From Stropharia rugosoannulata (lineage: Eukaryota; Basidiomycota; Agaricomycetes; Agaricales; Strophariaceae): a stretch of 64,000 bases of DNA. Below, one piece after another: positions 1-11,013 of this stretch (within the stretch, counting starts at the first letter, position 1; each line of letters opens with the position of its first letter). The notes beneath the pieces were generated by a model. That model ran no database searches. It was given only the letters and a program-made list of their open reading frames with translations, and was not told the origin of the DNA. The position numbers and the translations under genes were made by a program. The stretch is taken from the NCBI GenBank assembly GCA_028532985.1, contig JANCIK010000004.1, forward strand, positions 620,001-684,000, read 5' to 3'.

Positions 1-787
1 CTTCGGGTAAGTTATCTGGAACTTCGTTCAGTGCCTTCACAACGTGATGGCAAATTATTGTTTCTACACGGCAGCAGAACCGCAGCAGGGTATAGCAGTC
101 GCGATCCGTGATGACTTTTGTGAAGGTGAGGGAGTTGAAATACAAGAAATTGGGCGCTTGATTGACGACGTGGGGAAAGCTGTTTATCACAGGTGATTCA
201 AGGCTCGTGAGATTAGTGGCAACGAAGAACTGCTTTACGTGGCGATCACTCCCTTGAATATCCGTAGATTCAATGCGGTCTACGTTCTTGAAAACGATGG
301 AAAGCACGCCTGTCAGTGAGTCCGCAGGCCAACAATGCAGGTTGAATTTCAGCGAGAATAACCGCACACAAGTTAGGGTAAGCCAGGTTTGCAAAAAGTT
401 CAACATTGTAAGGTGTGTTACAGGCTGGTGTAGAACTCGAGACAAAGCATAACGGTATGACACGTAAACCTGATGCCCAAGCTCGTTGTCATTCGAGGTT
501 ACTAAAAAGTATTCAGAGTCGGGCCACCGTGGTTCGCCACCGGTTGGCTCGAGAGGCGACAATGAAAGTAAAATATAGTCGACGTGGTGGTTTTGGAACA
601 TATCTCGGTTTATTATGCTGGTCCCCTTGTTAGGTTGACTTGCAATCAAAAATCTGGGGTCAAAACTGCCCGTGTCAGAGGGCAATTCGTCGGGAGTTCG
701 GGCATGAGTGCCTATCTTGTCTAAATTTTGTATTGAAGAGTTTATCGGGAGGCGATAGGGATGACATGTTGGTCGTAAAGAGGCCAT
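1..787 (-). CDS. F-box/LRR-like hypothetical protein, C-terminus beyond left edge
   Basis: An uninterrupted minus-strand reading frame of about 262 codons runs from an ATG at 787 to the window edge without a stop, so it is the 5' part of a gene. The product starts MASLRPTCHPYRLP. It is rich in Leu/Phe/Asn in spaced repeats (for example the stretch with TNLTSLESPVINSFPHVV), like the leucine-rich-repeat-type C-terminal regions of basidiomycete F-box-like proteins. I see no F-box in this part. A TATA box lies about 86-92 bp upstream of the ATG. A downstream in-frame ATG at 406 is possible but would drop 127 well-conserved-looking codons. The assignment to the F-box/LRR class rests on texture and on the two F-box neighbours, not on a recognised domain. 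Confidence 0.5.
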   Translation of the reverse strand, partial: MASLRPTCHPYRLPINSSIQNLDKIGTHARTPDELPSDTGSFDPRFLIASQPNKGTSIINRDMFQNHHVDYILLSLSPLEPTGGEPRWPDSEYFLVTSNDNELGHQVYVSYRYALSRVLHQPVTHLTMLNFLQTWLTLTCVRLFSLKFNLHCWPADSLTGVLSIVFKNVDRIESTDIQGSDRHVKQFFVATNLTSLESPVINSFPHVVNQAPNFLYFNSLTFTKVITDRDCYTLLRFCCRVETIICHHVVKALNEVPDNLPE

Positions 788-1493
788 AGAAGTAGTTGTA
801 CGGAGAAGTCGAAGAGCCACAAGTGAGATGAAGAAAGAAGGTAAAGATCTCTCCGAAAGTGTGGTGGGCCCATTATATAGCACTCATTTTCAGGCCACAA
901 GCCACATAATATAGAGAGGGCCGCTAAGCTCAGATATCATGCGACAGAGCCACAGAGAGCCACTCGCGAGTAAGGAAATGCATCCGAGAAGCAGCCCAAT
1001 CACAGCCCAAAGAGTAGAGTCATTGGAATAAGATTCTAGTAATGTCAAAGTAAAGCAGTAGTCGTCGTCAGAAGAAAATCTTGCCGGAAACAGCCGGTAG
1101 CCTTTCCCAGCAATAAAGTAATCACGGCCCGGCAGACCGAGGCGGCTTTCATCCTTCAACGTCTCCGAGTCACCGTCCTTCAGTCCATCCCGAATTTACT
1201 CCATATACTTGCAGATTCCATACAATGTACTAAGTAAAAGAGCGACCTGAAAATAAACACTATGTAAGCTGATGCGGGATTTTGCACGCAGCAGCATTTC
1301 TTCTTCCTTGGCTCCCCTCGACTCCTTTTAACTTTACATTCATATATAACTTGCTAACCGTTTGACCAATGGAAACGAATACGCATGCTACATAGTGGGA
1401 AAGCTAACTTCTTACAGCCAGGACGCATCAGTCACCAGTGACAGAGGTCATCGGGCATCGAAATCAAAATGCAACTCTTTTTATGTAACTTGA
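788..1493. other. Divergent intergenic region between the left-edge gene and the first F-box gene
   Basis: It holds the minus-strand TATA box at 873-879 and, for the plus-strand F-box gene, an AT-rich TATA-like sequence (CATATATAAC) near 1341-1350. An 89-codon minus-strand frame (890-1159) with one hydrophobic stretch lies here. I do not regard it as a gene. Confidence 0.4.
873..879 (-). promoter_or_regulatory. TATA box of the left-edge gene
   Basis: On the minus strand this reads TATATAA, about 90 bp upstream of the ATG at 787. Spacing and sequence fit a fungal core promoter. Confidence 0.4.
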
Positions 1494-3314
1494 ATGCCAA
1501 CCGCCTCCGACGAGACCACTGCTCGCCCACTGCTGTCTCTCACTATAGCTCTCTCCAGGGACTCCAACACAATGTCAACTTCTCCTTTCCAGACGCGTCT
1601 GTATCACGACCTTCTCGTACGAATTGTAGGCATGAATGCAGACATGTTCACTGAAAGAAGCGCTCTCCAAAGTACATGCTCTGCATCGCAGGTATGCCAG
1701 AATTGGCGGACCATTATCCTCAGGACATCATCTATATGGGCAAAGTTGCTTGACTTGGACACAATAAGACAAGAAGACGTCTGGTGGAGAGAAGAACTTC
1801 TTCGTCGAAGTGGTCAATCACTCCTGTGGATTAAGTCAAAACGCAGAGTGGATGATGAATTGGCCAAGTTTGTTCTCGAACTTCTGGATCAACATTGGCA
1901 GCGAATCGAAAAATTATGTTTACACCCCGGGTTCAGCCTCTTTAAACCTATACGTCGTCTCAAACCCAGCGTGCAGGCAAGGCGCCTCCAATCTCTCACC
2001 CTCCCTGCGCCATACCTCAAAGTGTTTAACGTTGATCTCATTACTGCTCTAGCTAACCGAAAACTACGAAAGAAACTTTCAAAAATGGTCATGTTTTCTG
2101 ACTGCGCGCCAATGATACAAGAATTCGCAATGACTGGACATTGTTTCTCAGTCAATGCTCCATGGCTTCAGCTGCTACACGCTCTGGAGATACGGGACGA
2201 CTTTAACGGCACGATTACGGATGTGTCGATGCTTCTCAACATACTCCAAAATACTCCAAGTCTTCAAAGATTAGTGGTCGAAACTGACGACGATTTCCGG
2301 AGTACGACTCCAAGCGAAGTCCTGCCCACAGTGTCTTTACAACAACTCAGCTATTTGGAGCTAAAGAGCCCATTCATTGCAGGCGCTATTTTTCTGGGCC
2401 AGCTTGTCACACCCCACTGTTGTCGTTTGAATTTCTCAGCGTATCCATTCGAAGAGGACGAGAGTTTACCAGACGAGATAACAAGACCCGCCATCAGATC
2501 AGTCGCAGGTTATGCTCGCCGATACTTTGAAGCAGAGTCGCCCAAAGAAATATCAGTGAAATACTTCCTCGAAGCTACGGGTATCACATTTGACCGTCAA
2601 ACATTACCTCTGAGGCCCAATTTCCGCTTTGAAATCTGCCAACTGGTTCCGCTCCACATCTTTGAGGAGATACTGACAGAATTCTCTACTAGAGAATTTG
2701 CAGCAGTTACACAGCTTAAAATCGACATCGACGATTTTGATGAACTGCTTCAGCCTGGTCTCTTCACCCAGTTCTTCTCGTCTCTGTGTTCTATACAGGT
2801 CATCAGTCCAAATGAGTTTCTCCTGCAATGTTTGAAGCAGAACAGCTCACGCGAGGATGGGTCCGACACCGAACCAACTTTGGAAATCTTGCTTCCCGCT
2901 CTCAACACCGTGAAGCTGACTGATTTGGGCGACACTAAATACAAAGGTACTAAAGGAGGCTTGTTTAGCTTTCTTGAATTCCGACAGAATCACGGACGGC
3001 CCATCGCTGTTCTCGCAGTGACGTTGTCATCCATAGATGACATGCCTTCCATATCTTTCTTAGAGCAATTTACGGGACTGAAGGTTGAATATTCGAGAAA
3101 TGTATCCTTTAAAGTCTTGGAGAGGTTGGAGTACATCTGCGGGGGTGGCTATCCAGAAATCTTGGAATTTTCAGCATCCAAAAGGACCGATCCGGGTACA
3201 GATTCCACTGACTCAAAGCTTGTCAAAAGCTCATCTGAGCCGCGACCAAGATTCCGAAAATCAGTAGGGCCTCTCACACGTGCTGAATGGGAGGCATACA
3301 TAAGCTCGCTGTAG
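1494..3314 (+). CDS. F-box domain protein with LRR-like C-terminal region (copy 1)
   Basis: A single 606-codon exon. An F-box-like segment lies near residues 30-90: a helix with HDLLVRIVGMNADMF, then SQVCQNWRTIIL and SSIWAKLLDL, the usual VCxxWR and W-K-L positions of basidiomycete F-box proteins. The remaining 500 residues are a divergent leucine-rich region that would recruit a substrate. By family knowledge such proteins are substrate adaptors of SCF (Skp1-Cullin-F-box) ubiquitin ligases. The real start may be the ATG at 1572 (MSTSPFQTRL), which sits just ahead of the F-box. The 26 residues before it are low quality. The next gene (3894-5720) is a tandem paralogue with the same opening motifs (EMNADMF, WAKLLDMDT, EELLRRSGQSLLWIK). 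The substrate is unknown. Confidence 0.8.
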   Translation: MPTASDETTARPLLSLTIALSRDSNTMSTSPFQTRLYHDLLVRIVGMNADMFTERSALQSTCSASQVCQNWRTIILRTSSIWAKLLDLDTIRQEDVWWREELLRRSGQSLLWIKSKRRVDDELAKFVLELLDQHWQRIEKLCLHPGFSLFKPIRRLKPSVQARRLQSLTLPAPYLKVFNVDLITALANRKLRKKLSKMVMFSDCAPMIQEFAMTGHCFSVNAPWLQLLHALEIRDDFNGTITDVSMLLNILQNTPSLQRLVVETDDDFRSTTPSEVLPTVSLQQLSYLELKSPFIAGAIFLGQLVTPHCCRLNFSAYPFEEDESLPDEITRPAIRSVAGYARRYFEAESPKEISVKYFLEATGITFDRQTLPLRPNFRFEICQLVPLHIFEEILTEFSTREFAAVTQLKIDIDDFDELLQPGLFTQFFSSLCSIQVISPNEFLLQCLKQNSSREDGSDTEPTLEILLPALNTVKLTDLGDTKYKGTKGGLFSFLEFRQNHGRPIAVLAVTLSSIDDMPSISFLEQFTGLKVEYSRNVSFKVLERLEYICGGGYPEILEFSASKRTDPGTDSTDSKLVKSSSEPRPRFRKSVGPLTRAEWEAYISSL

Positions 3315-3893
3315 CAATCTTCTGAATACATTCTTGTGCCGAACCGCAGAAAATTGTTAATCACCACAAGTTCAAGTTGCTTGTGATAGTTTGTCATGGA
3401 TGACCACTTATCTGAGTCCGCGTAAATGCAAGTGGACAAAGCTCGAGTTTAGGTCCTCGTATTTCCGATAAGCCCCCCTTCGAGCGATGATCGATGATCA
3501 CAGACTCTGAATTTGTTCTTCTAAGTTCCGGGTCCCTTTCTTCACGACATCACGGAGTTTTAACAATAAGTACAACCCGATCAATAAAACATGATGCAAA
3601 TCCCCATATGGAATGTCTCTTTCCTGTCGAGGTTACGCTGTTTGATAGATCCACAAGCACCGTCACCGCATATTCCATACGTGCTTCCTCACTCCTGGAT
3701 GCAGTTTCCACCGAAGCAGAAGCGGCAAATGGAAAAACTCGATTTGAAATACTCTTGAGTTCCGCTAACAGTGATATAGATAGTACAAAGTTCATTGAAG
3801 CGGATCACCGCACCATATGTACATGTGACACGATCATGATAGATCTTGGATAAGACTGACCCATATCAGCTGCAGCCATTCTAACGTTGCATA
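3315..3893 (+). other. Intergenic spacer between tandem F-box genes
   Basis: It should hold the 3' end of the first F-box gene and the promoter of the second. A 119-codon frame (3494-3853) has no recognisable domain and is probably chance. I see no RNA gene or repeat here. Confidence 0.4.
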
Positions 3894-5720
3894 ATGGCGT
3901 CTTTCTACCCATCGAAGATGGCAGGCTCAACAATTGTATATGCGCAGAAACTACATGGCGACATTCTTTTGAAGATCGCAGAGATGAATGCAGACATGTT
4001 TGTGGAGTCAAAGGCTCTCCAAATCACTCGACGTACATCGCAGGTATGCCATCAATGGAGGGATATACTGCTCGGAGCATCATACATATGGGCAAAGTTG
4101 CTTGACATGGACACCCTGAAGCCAAATGACATCTGGTGGACTGAAGAGCTCCTCCGTCGAAGTGGCCAGTCGTTGCTGTGGATAAAGGCCGAGCGTGGCA
4201 TAGCCGGTATACACCAGCTCGCATACCTGCTCAAGATTGTGAACGAAAACTGGCAGCGAATAGAGAATATCACTGTGGAGCTGAAGTTCGATGGGTCAAG
4301 TCTGATCGCGCGAGCTATACAGACAAATATAAAGCAATGGCTTACTGTCACTCGTCCGGCACCGAATCTCCAGGTGTTCGACATCAACTTCTGGCCTTCA
4401 TCATGGCTACTGGATAAAGAGGAGGCGGAATCGTTTATGCAGACGCCCATCTTCTCCAACCATGCTCCAAAGTTGGAATTTTTTAATGTAAAGGGGTATC
4501 AGTTGTCAAGCCAGGCTCAATGGCTGAAGAATCTGTCCTGTTTGAAAATGGACAATACGAATACTTCCATTTCCGAAATACTCGCCATATTGGAGAACGC
4601 TCAGAATATTCACCAGTTGGTTGTTCTATCTGATTATGACATTGACATAACCGGCAGTACGCCTCTCCCTATCGTCTCTCTGTCCAAACTGGATCACATA
4701 GAGGTTGGCCTTCCATTCAAAACAGGAGTTACCCTTCTGGATCATCTCAACCTACCCCGCTCCTGTTCTCTCAACTTCCAGACGCCAGGCTTTAAACCCG
4801 ATGAAGATATATCGAAGGACGAAATTATGCCATATATCAGCACTCTCGTAAAATTCGCTCGCCGTTACTTCCAGTCCCATAAGCCAGCGAGCATTGAAGT
4901 GCTTTACTACGGGTATTCGCTGGAATTTACAGACGAAACTAGCCCAGAGACTTCAGAATTCAGCGTTTCCGTATCTATAGGTCAAGGCAGGGACATACAG
5001 GAATGGTTCAAGTTCTTTGGTGACTTCTTGAAGGAGCTTTCCATCCCGGAACTCTCATCCGTTACACAATTTAGACTCAACACGATTGAATATCATGACA
5101 GTATTCCGCCACTTTTCTTGCCACTGCTGAAATGTATTCCGTCCGTCCAAGTTTTTAAGACGAACTATGGATCCTTGCCTCTATATTTGAATAAAGCTGA
5201 GTTTGAGAACAAAGGCTCAGATGGCGAGCCGCTGGTCCTTCTGCCCATTTTGGACACTATCGACTTGCGTTATCCAATTTACAACGCAGGCGTAGAAGCT
5301 TGTGTCTCTGAATTTGTTGACTTCCGCTACACTCACGGGAAGCCCGTAGAAAGTCTTATCATAGCGGTGACCGACGATGATACAATGCCCGACCTGGCCT
5401 CCTTCGAGCGCTTCACCGGACTGAAGGTCAGACTATCGAAACATAGAGATAATGGGGCTATCCTAAGTATGGTAGAGCATATCTGTGGCAGTGATGAGCC
5501 ACCGAGAACAACGGTACCAAGGAATGGGCTCTTGAACAGGAATGACGACGAAGATGACGATGAAGACGAAGATGAGGACGAGGGAGCAAACGAGGACGAG
5601 GTCGAAAACGAGGACGAGGCAGGGGAGGCCAAAGAAGAAGAGGACTTGGAACACTTGGACGAGAACTCGCTACTGTGGCTCATGATGGTTGCAGCTCTGC
5701 ACGAATTAATTCACAAATGA
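3894..5720 (+). CDS. F-box domain protein with LRR-like region and acidic tail (copy 2)
   Basis: A single 608-codon exon, a tandem paralogue of 1494-3314. The F-box-like segment spans roughly residues 18-75 (LHGDILLKIAEMNADMF, SQVCHQWRDILLG, SYIWAKLLDMD). The middle is a long, diverged LRR-like region. Unlike copy 1, the C-terminus (about residues 545-590) is a run of Asp/Glu encoded by GAC/GAG/GAA repeats at about 5544-5650, followed by a short hydrophobic end. The acidic run also gives long Ser-rich frames on the other strand, which are shadows. Two Met codons (3894, and 3918 just downstream) could start translation; the longer is used. The likely role is SCF ubiquitin ligase adaptor, by family only. 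Confidence 0.8.
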   Translation: MASFYPSKMAGSTIVYAQKLHGDILLKIAEMNADMFVESKALQITRRTSQVCHQWRDILLGASYIWAKLLDMDTLKPNDIWWTEELLRRSGQSLLWIKAERGIAGIHQLAYLLKIVNENWQRIENITVELKFDGSSLIARAIQTNIKQWLTVTRPAPNLQVFDINFWPSSWLLDKEEAESFMQTPIFSNHAPKLEFFNVKGYQLSSQAQWLKNLSCLKMDNTNTSISEILAILENAQNIHQLVVLSDYDIDITGSTPLPIVSLSKLDHIEVGLPFKTGVTLLDHLNLPRSCSLNFQTPGFKPDEDISKDEIMPYISTLVKFARRYFQSHKPASIEVLYYGYSLEFTDETSPETSEFSVSVSIGQGRDIQEWFKFFGDFLKELSIPELSSVTQFRLNTIEYHDSIPPLFLPLLKCIPSVQVFKTNYGSLPLYLNKAEFENKGSDGEPLVLLPILDTIDLRYPIYNAGVEACVSEFVDFRYTHGKPVESLIIAVTDDDTMPDLASFERFTGLKVRLSKHRDNGAILSMVEHICGSDEPPRTTVPRNGLLNRNDDEDDDEDEDEDEGANEDEVENEDEAGEAKEEEDLEHLDENSLLWLMMVAALHELIHK

Positions 5721-6266
5721 ACAAGATATGTCGATGATCGTTGCCGAGTCGGGATTTATCTTCGCTTCTGTATTGCTTCCATACTGGCTCTGCTCAAAAA
5801 TCCAAGTGTACTACGTAGTTTCAATCTTTTGTTAGCAGTTTACATCGGTCTATTGCGACATGTAATCTTGGAATCGTATTCTATCAAGCTCGTTTCACTC
5901 TGCTGTAGTTTTCACCTTCCATTGCTTGCATCTCAATTAGGCAAATCAATTTACATCCTTGGAACATTCTTGGCGCCCGCTTGAATTTCTAGTGGGCGCC
6001 AAATGCCAAGCCAACATGAACACATGGTATAACTCAGAAGCTGACCCTCACGGCGACTGTGGCCGTTGTTGATATCTGAATTACACAGGGAGGAGGTGCC
6101 AACGGTACACCTGACGAATGGTTGTCATGCTAATCCTACGAAAAAGTCCAATTGATATATGGAAGGAGAACGGTAAACAAACCTGTGTATAGTATTAAAG
6201 TGTCGAAAGTCCGATATTCAATTAAAGCGTACGCTCAGCGTTACGTCCACAGTCTCACCCTATAGG
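5721..6266. other. Intergenic region with a GGCGCC hairpin
   Basis: No gene is visible. A perfect 9-bp inverted repeat, TTGGCGCCC (5970-5978) and GGGCGCCAA (5994-6002), has a 15-nt loop. It lies between the convergent ends of the second F-box gene and the peroxidase gene and could be a transposon footprint or an RNA hairpin near the 3' ends. Confidence 0.4.
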
Positions 6267-8408
6267 CTATAGGGTTATGCGCAGCAAGACCCCTCCAAGA
6301 ATGGTACCGATCAACGTCCTGAATAGACTCGAGCTTGCTGTACGCCCAGCCGCGCTCTTGGTCGTCGAAGACGACTTGGAGTCGCTCTTAGTGACAGTTC
6401 CAGGCTTGACAAGCGGAGTGTTATCCAGCAGGGACGTCGCCATGAAGTTCTGAGAGTACGTCTGCTGCGACGTTACAGCATGGAGGTTGAGAAGCAGCTG
6501 CACGCCGCTATCTTGCATTGTGCCGGTATAGAACGAGTACCCCGCCACTGACGGCAACGTCGAGTTCAGGACCAGGTCGACAGTGCTGTTGACTGCGTAG
6601 GGGAAGTTGACCACGGCGACGTCGCTGCCTTCGACGTAGACGCGTGAGGGGTTTACACCGTCCTTCACGGCAGCCACTAGGGAATATACACGGGTAAAGG
6701 CGGTGGTATCTCGGTTGGTGTAGGTTTGGGAGATAGTTGTATTTGAAACAACATCCATGTGGCTCGACATGGGGATGAACAAGATCTGATCCTGGTCAAT
6801 AACATAACCATTGCCTCCGTTGTTGTAGACCGTCGGGGCGCTACCGTCTTTCTCGTCGACAGAGAACCAGAATTTCGAGATGGACACATTCCCATCAATA
6901 GGGACGACGTAGTTGTACTCCAAGAAGTACAGCCCCATGGCCAAAGTTATGGGCGAAATGTTGGGATCCTCAGCGGTTTTGCTAACAGGAAGCGCTCCGT
7001 TCGTCTGCCCTGAGCAATTTTGGTTCTCACCATTTTTGTCACACCAGAACATAGTGACGTTGCGGTTGGCATTAGCGGTGGAGTTGATCGGTTGCGTGAG
7101 CTGAAACGAAAAAAAGTGAGTCCAGTAAATATAGGTCAAATGTAGACGACATACCCGGAAAGTTGACTTGAAGACCAACTGATTCTGCTCAATGGTTAGT
7201 TGTGCTGCAGAGACTTTCGCTGGCAGGAGTGTGATTTCGTCGGAAAGATTGACATTTGAAGGAACAACATCCAGCATGCGGCCCAACAAACTCTGGCACT
7301 CTGACTGGAATACGGATTCGTTGGCTAGACTGCATGTAATAATGTCAGATTTAGCAGCTTGTAGTGGAAACTAATGCCAACCTTTGCATAGTGCTATTAT
7401 TATCGGCTTCAAAGACGCGCAGGTCAGAGGCCATGGTCTTGTTAGACGTGGTGACAAGAACGTTCTGGGTAGATCCGTTGAGGTATTCGGTTACACTAGC
7501 AAAAATTATCAATAACATTTCGGACAGTTTGGCAAGTAAATGGAGCTTACACAGCGTTGTCAAACGCCATCGTAGTGTCAAAGTCCACGATAACTGGCGT
7601 TACGGAGTCTGGGTTGGGTGCTACAAGGGCGGGGAAATCCGAGCTTCGTACACCTCCCATAGTATGGCCACATGCGACGAGCTTGATCATCTCGGTCTGG
7701 TTAAACCCTTGCTTCCTGAACATTTCCACAAAGGTCGGTAGGTCATTCTGGGGTTCAGGTGTCCCTACCGCACCGGCCTGCCAACTGTCAATCCGTCCAC
7801 CACGCAGAGGTATCGTAGGCCCGCCGCAAGTCGAAACGGCCATAATGGCACCGATGGCGATCACATCAGAACCTTCTCTGGGGTGAATACACCTTGTGGA
7901 AGAGGGCGCTTAAAATAAAGTACATACGTGATATAAGGGTGTTTGGGAAGGCCTCGAAGTCGTTGAGGGTCTGGTTGAAGCCCAGCCCGAAGTTCTGGAT
8001 TGATTGAGTTGAACAAGTCTATTTTAACACGCGCAGAGATTTTGTGCGTACCTCCGAACGTCCAAGTTCATAAACAATTGATCCATCCAAACCCCCTGTA
8101 CCATCATCAACGTTATGTGTAGCCATATCATGGAATGCCTACGCAGAGCGGGTTGGTTAGTCAAATACTCGGATATTTCAGGCACAGAAACGTACAAAAC
8201 GAAGCCATTCCGCAGCTACAGACGCCAGAGTACCTGTACGTTTCCGACAGGGATGAACAAGGGAGGCAAGACTAGATCCGTCGGACCGGCGGCCTTCGAA
8301 GAGTAGGCCTTCAAGAGCATCGTATTGTGGTGAGGGCCATGTATACGAAGCAGCAGAAGTAAGTGTTGGAATGAGCGTGAGTAGATAAAGAGTAGATTTT
8401 GGCAGCAT
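6267..8408 (-). CDS. Secreted heme peroxidase (plant/fungal peroxidase superfamily), probably GPI-anchored
   Basis: A multi-exon minus-strand gene. Exon 1 (8196-8408) encodes a signal peptide (MLPKSTLYLLTLIPTLTSAA). It splices through an intron at 8139-8195 so that the distal motif reads LRFAFHDM: the catalytic Arg, Phe and distal His of heme peroxidases. Further exons carry the proximal heme-ligand motif ACGHTMGG. The last exons form a Ser/Thr/Asn-rich domain with many N-glycosylation sites. The C-terminus (SSSTTKSAAGRTASSSLFR then a hydrophobic tail) looks like a GPI-anchor signal. The family uses H2O2 to oxidise substrates through a ferryl heme and acts outside the cell. The C-terminal extension of about 300 residues makes it longer than classic ligninolytic class II enzymes. 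I cannot assign Mn, lignin or versatile peroxidase activity. The exon boundary at 7866-7870 was chosen because only the acceptor giving SQGSDVIAIG keeps the frame. Confidence 0.85.
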
Positions 8409-9279
8409 TTTCTCCCTGAGTATCGAGATTTAGTGTGTTGGTAGGACCTCGCGAATCGCAGGATGCTTGAAGGTAAATTCCAGTACGTGAGGGAATATCG
8501 AAGTGATGCTGTATTAAGATGGTCGATGATTAAAAAAGCATCTACGTTAAGGAGAGGAAGATGCTTGGGGGGATGGAAGGGAGGAGGACGAAGCGGCGGA
8601 GGAGTTGTAACGGGAAAGAGTTTGCAGGCACTGGTGCTGAAGATCAGCGATGCCGCTATTTGAGACGGACAAATAAAGATCGGCAAACACAGCTATTTTT
8701 AAATACCGGCTACAGGTGCCCGTATCTTCGAGAAGTTGGAGTACGGCCACTACAGCTGGATTTGATGACAAATGGCTCCTCTATGCGCCATGGTACAGAC
8801 TGTCTACAAAAATGGACTTCTAGAACGATGAGAAAATTTGTAGTGCGGCTTAGCTTAATTTCATGCACTTGTAGCCAAACACACGAAAGTTAACTTGGAT
8901 ACCTAGCGGTCTACAAAGGACGGAACACAGTAATCAGTCTTGCCTATTAATTTTGCGTGTTCGTAGTATCTTCATCTTTCTTTTTGTGATCGGGTGGGGG
9001 GAATACTTGACTGTGAAACTGCGATATTGTTTGCGCTACTAGTCTAAGTGGTGCCAATTAACATCGTTTAGCGATGATTGTCTCAGTTAACCGACCAATG
9101 CATGTAATTTGCGTTATTCCACTCATTATTTTACCTATTGAAAAGGAGATGAGATGAGCCCAGAGATGCGTGACTAGATGACTTACAGAACTCTCCAGAT
9201 ACGCGGAGGAAATATGGTACAGATAATGTTACAGTACAACATTTCGGAAGTGTTTTAGACTGACTTCTTGGAGCACCGC
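8409..9279. other. Intergenic region upstream of the peroxidase gene
   Basis: About 870 bp holding the promoter side of the peroxidase gene and the 3' flank of the adenylyltransferase gene. Small frames here have no recognisable content. I see no RNA gene or repeat. Confidence 0.4.
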
Positions 9280-10531
9280 CTAATTCGATATAGTTGGCGG
9301 GACTTCGTCTTCCTCTTTCTGTCTATTCTTGTCTGCGATCCATTGGCGGATGTAGGTGCTACTAAGCTTGTGTAGTTTGAGAAGCTCGACGTCTTCGTGC
9401 TGCAAACTGGTCTCCGTCGCAGATATCACGTCTATTAAGAGGCACTGCAGAGGAGGCAGATCATGCGTCGCTCGATGTTTAGCGACTAAATAAAAGTCAA
9501 CTTCCGAACATACACTTCAATCATGACATTACTTACTAGCTTCGGCTCCGCCTAATGTTTCTTTGCTCACGACCAAGGCTTGTATATTGGGATCCCACCC
9601 AGTTGGCCCATAGACATCAGTGATCGGAACGATGTCTGGTACGATCCCAGGCTTGCAAAATGCTAAAAACTCGCGTACTCGTCGTGTCCGCGTAGACAGA
9701 TTTTCTAGAATATCTTTGTTTGATTTGTTCTGCAACAATGCGTCATCTAAAGAAAGCATAGATAGGTCAGGAATAACTCCAGCCTGTGGGTATCCGAGAT
9801 CATACCAGTAATGCCAACTATTAGCTTCTGGTTCGTAACGTAGGCGGCCATAGAAAGAAGTATCTTGTGACCCGCATGCAGATGGTCGAATGTTCCACCA
9901 AGCGCAGTAACGGGATAGGTGCTGGGCAAGGTCGACTGAGATGGATCCAAAGTGCATGCTTCTTCAACGACGGATTCTCCTGGTATGAGATACTTATCCC
10001 TGACAATAGATATCGAACGCGGGAGTGGGGTTGCGATCGCGTCTTCGCGCATATATTAGTCCGAGAAAGATGTAGAACCTGGTAAGGCGGCTCACCGCCA
10101 TTGACCCGGAAAACGATATTCATCCCGTTCCCTATGCTTTCCTCTAGATCCTCGTTGAAGCCCTTCAGCAAGACATCAATTTCCATGAGCACCTTGTCCA
10201 TCTTGAACGCAATCTTCGTTGCCTGAACGTAAGTAAAGGTCAGAATCCGCTGCACTGCATCCCAGCACAATGTATGCGGCAGCCCTTGTTTTTCCACGAA
10301 AGTTGGCTTGCGTTGGTCAGGATCGTCCGGCTCAGGAAATTTCGGGCAGACATTAAAAAAGCGAGAAAACAAGACGATGACCAGACGATTCCGGGTACAC
10401 CCCACGGCATGGGTAATGACCGGTGCAAGGAAGTGAGGCACAGCAAGGTTGGGAAGAGAAGCCAGAAGAAGAGCGTTATCGACGATTTCCGGGGACGAAG
10501 GGAATGCAGCTTTGTTTGGTATAGCAGGCAT
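9280..10531 (-). CDS. CAB4: Phosphopantetheine adenylyltransferase (coenzyme A biosynthesis)
   Basis: The enzyme joins 4'-phosphopantetheine and ATP to give dephospho-CoA and pyrophosphate, the penultimate step of CoA synthesis. The nucleotidyltransferase signature is clear: ALGGTFDHLHAGHKILLSMA, with the HxGH motif that binds ATP, and near the C-terminus KLSSTYIRQWI, the conserved S-S-x-x-I-R turn. An N-terminal region of about 150 residues precedes the catalytic domain, as in other eukaryotic (Cab4/PPAT-type) proteins. There are at least three introns: one before DKYLIPGE, one after KLIVGIT, and one before HRATHDLPPLQ. The stop is at 9280-9282. The start is taken at 10531 (MPAIPNKAAF); an in-frame ATG at 10612 would add 27 residues. 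The symbol is used by functional analogy with yeast CAB4. Confidence 0.85.
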
Positions 10532-11013
10532 TCTATACAGGAGAAAGAGTAGGAAGAGAGAGGTGGGGACGCCGGGAGTATTTCCTTGAATCACCCGGTG
10601 GTGGCGCGTCAAGATGATTCATGTCGCCGCACATCTTATCTCATCCCGTGAGAATAATCCACTTCTGGTAAGCGCCTAGGCGCCTAGACTTGAAAGTTGA
10701 AACCATCCAACATACCCGTAACAAACGAAATATCGTTTTAATTGATAAACTGATTATTTAAACAACCAATACTAAAGAGCGTTAAAACCCCTCCAAGAAG
10801 TCTGCATATTTGCTGCATGTGGCCCGGAACGAATTAACGAATGTTCAAGAACGAAGGATGCAAAGGCATCGTAAGTTGAATGAGAAACTGTTTTTGAGTT
10901 CTGCTTTGTCTTTTATCGTATATTCAGCTGCTCAGTCTGCTCAGCGGTGCCCACGGTGCTGTATATAGCTCTACGGCGTATTTCCTAGAAAAAGTTTGGA
11001 AAAAGTAGTATCG
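10532..11013. other. Intergenic region
   Basis: About 480 bp between the adenylyltransferase promoter and the 3' end of the first glycoprotein gene. It includes overlapping 12-bp palindromes around 10673-10688 (GCGCCTAGGCGC, CTAGGCGCCTAG). Nothing else is visible. Confidence 0.3.

Noticed and set aside
890..1159. 89-codon minus-strand frame with one hydrophobic stretch
   Set aside because: It ends right next to the TATA box of the left-edge gene, has no homologous look and sits in a promoter region; probably chance.
3494..3853. 119-codon frame between the F-box genes
   Set aside because: No domain, Ser/Thr-rich composition typical of chance frames, and it overlaps the presumed promoter of the second gene.
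5333..5683. Ser-rich frames opposite the acidic tail of the second F-box protein
   Set aside because: Reverse-complement shadow of GAC/GAG/GAA codons.
6759..7741. Plus-strand frames across the peroxidase gene
   Set aside because: Shadows of the spliced minus-strand peroxidase exons, which carry clear catalytic motifs.
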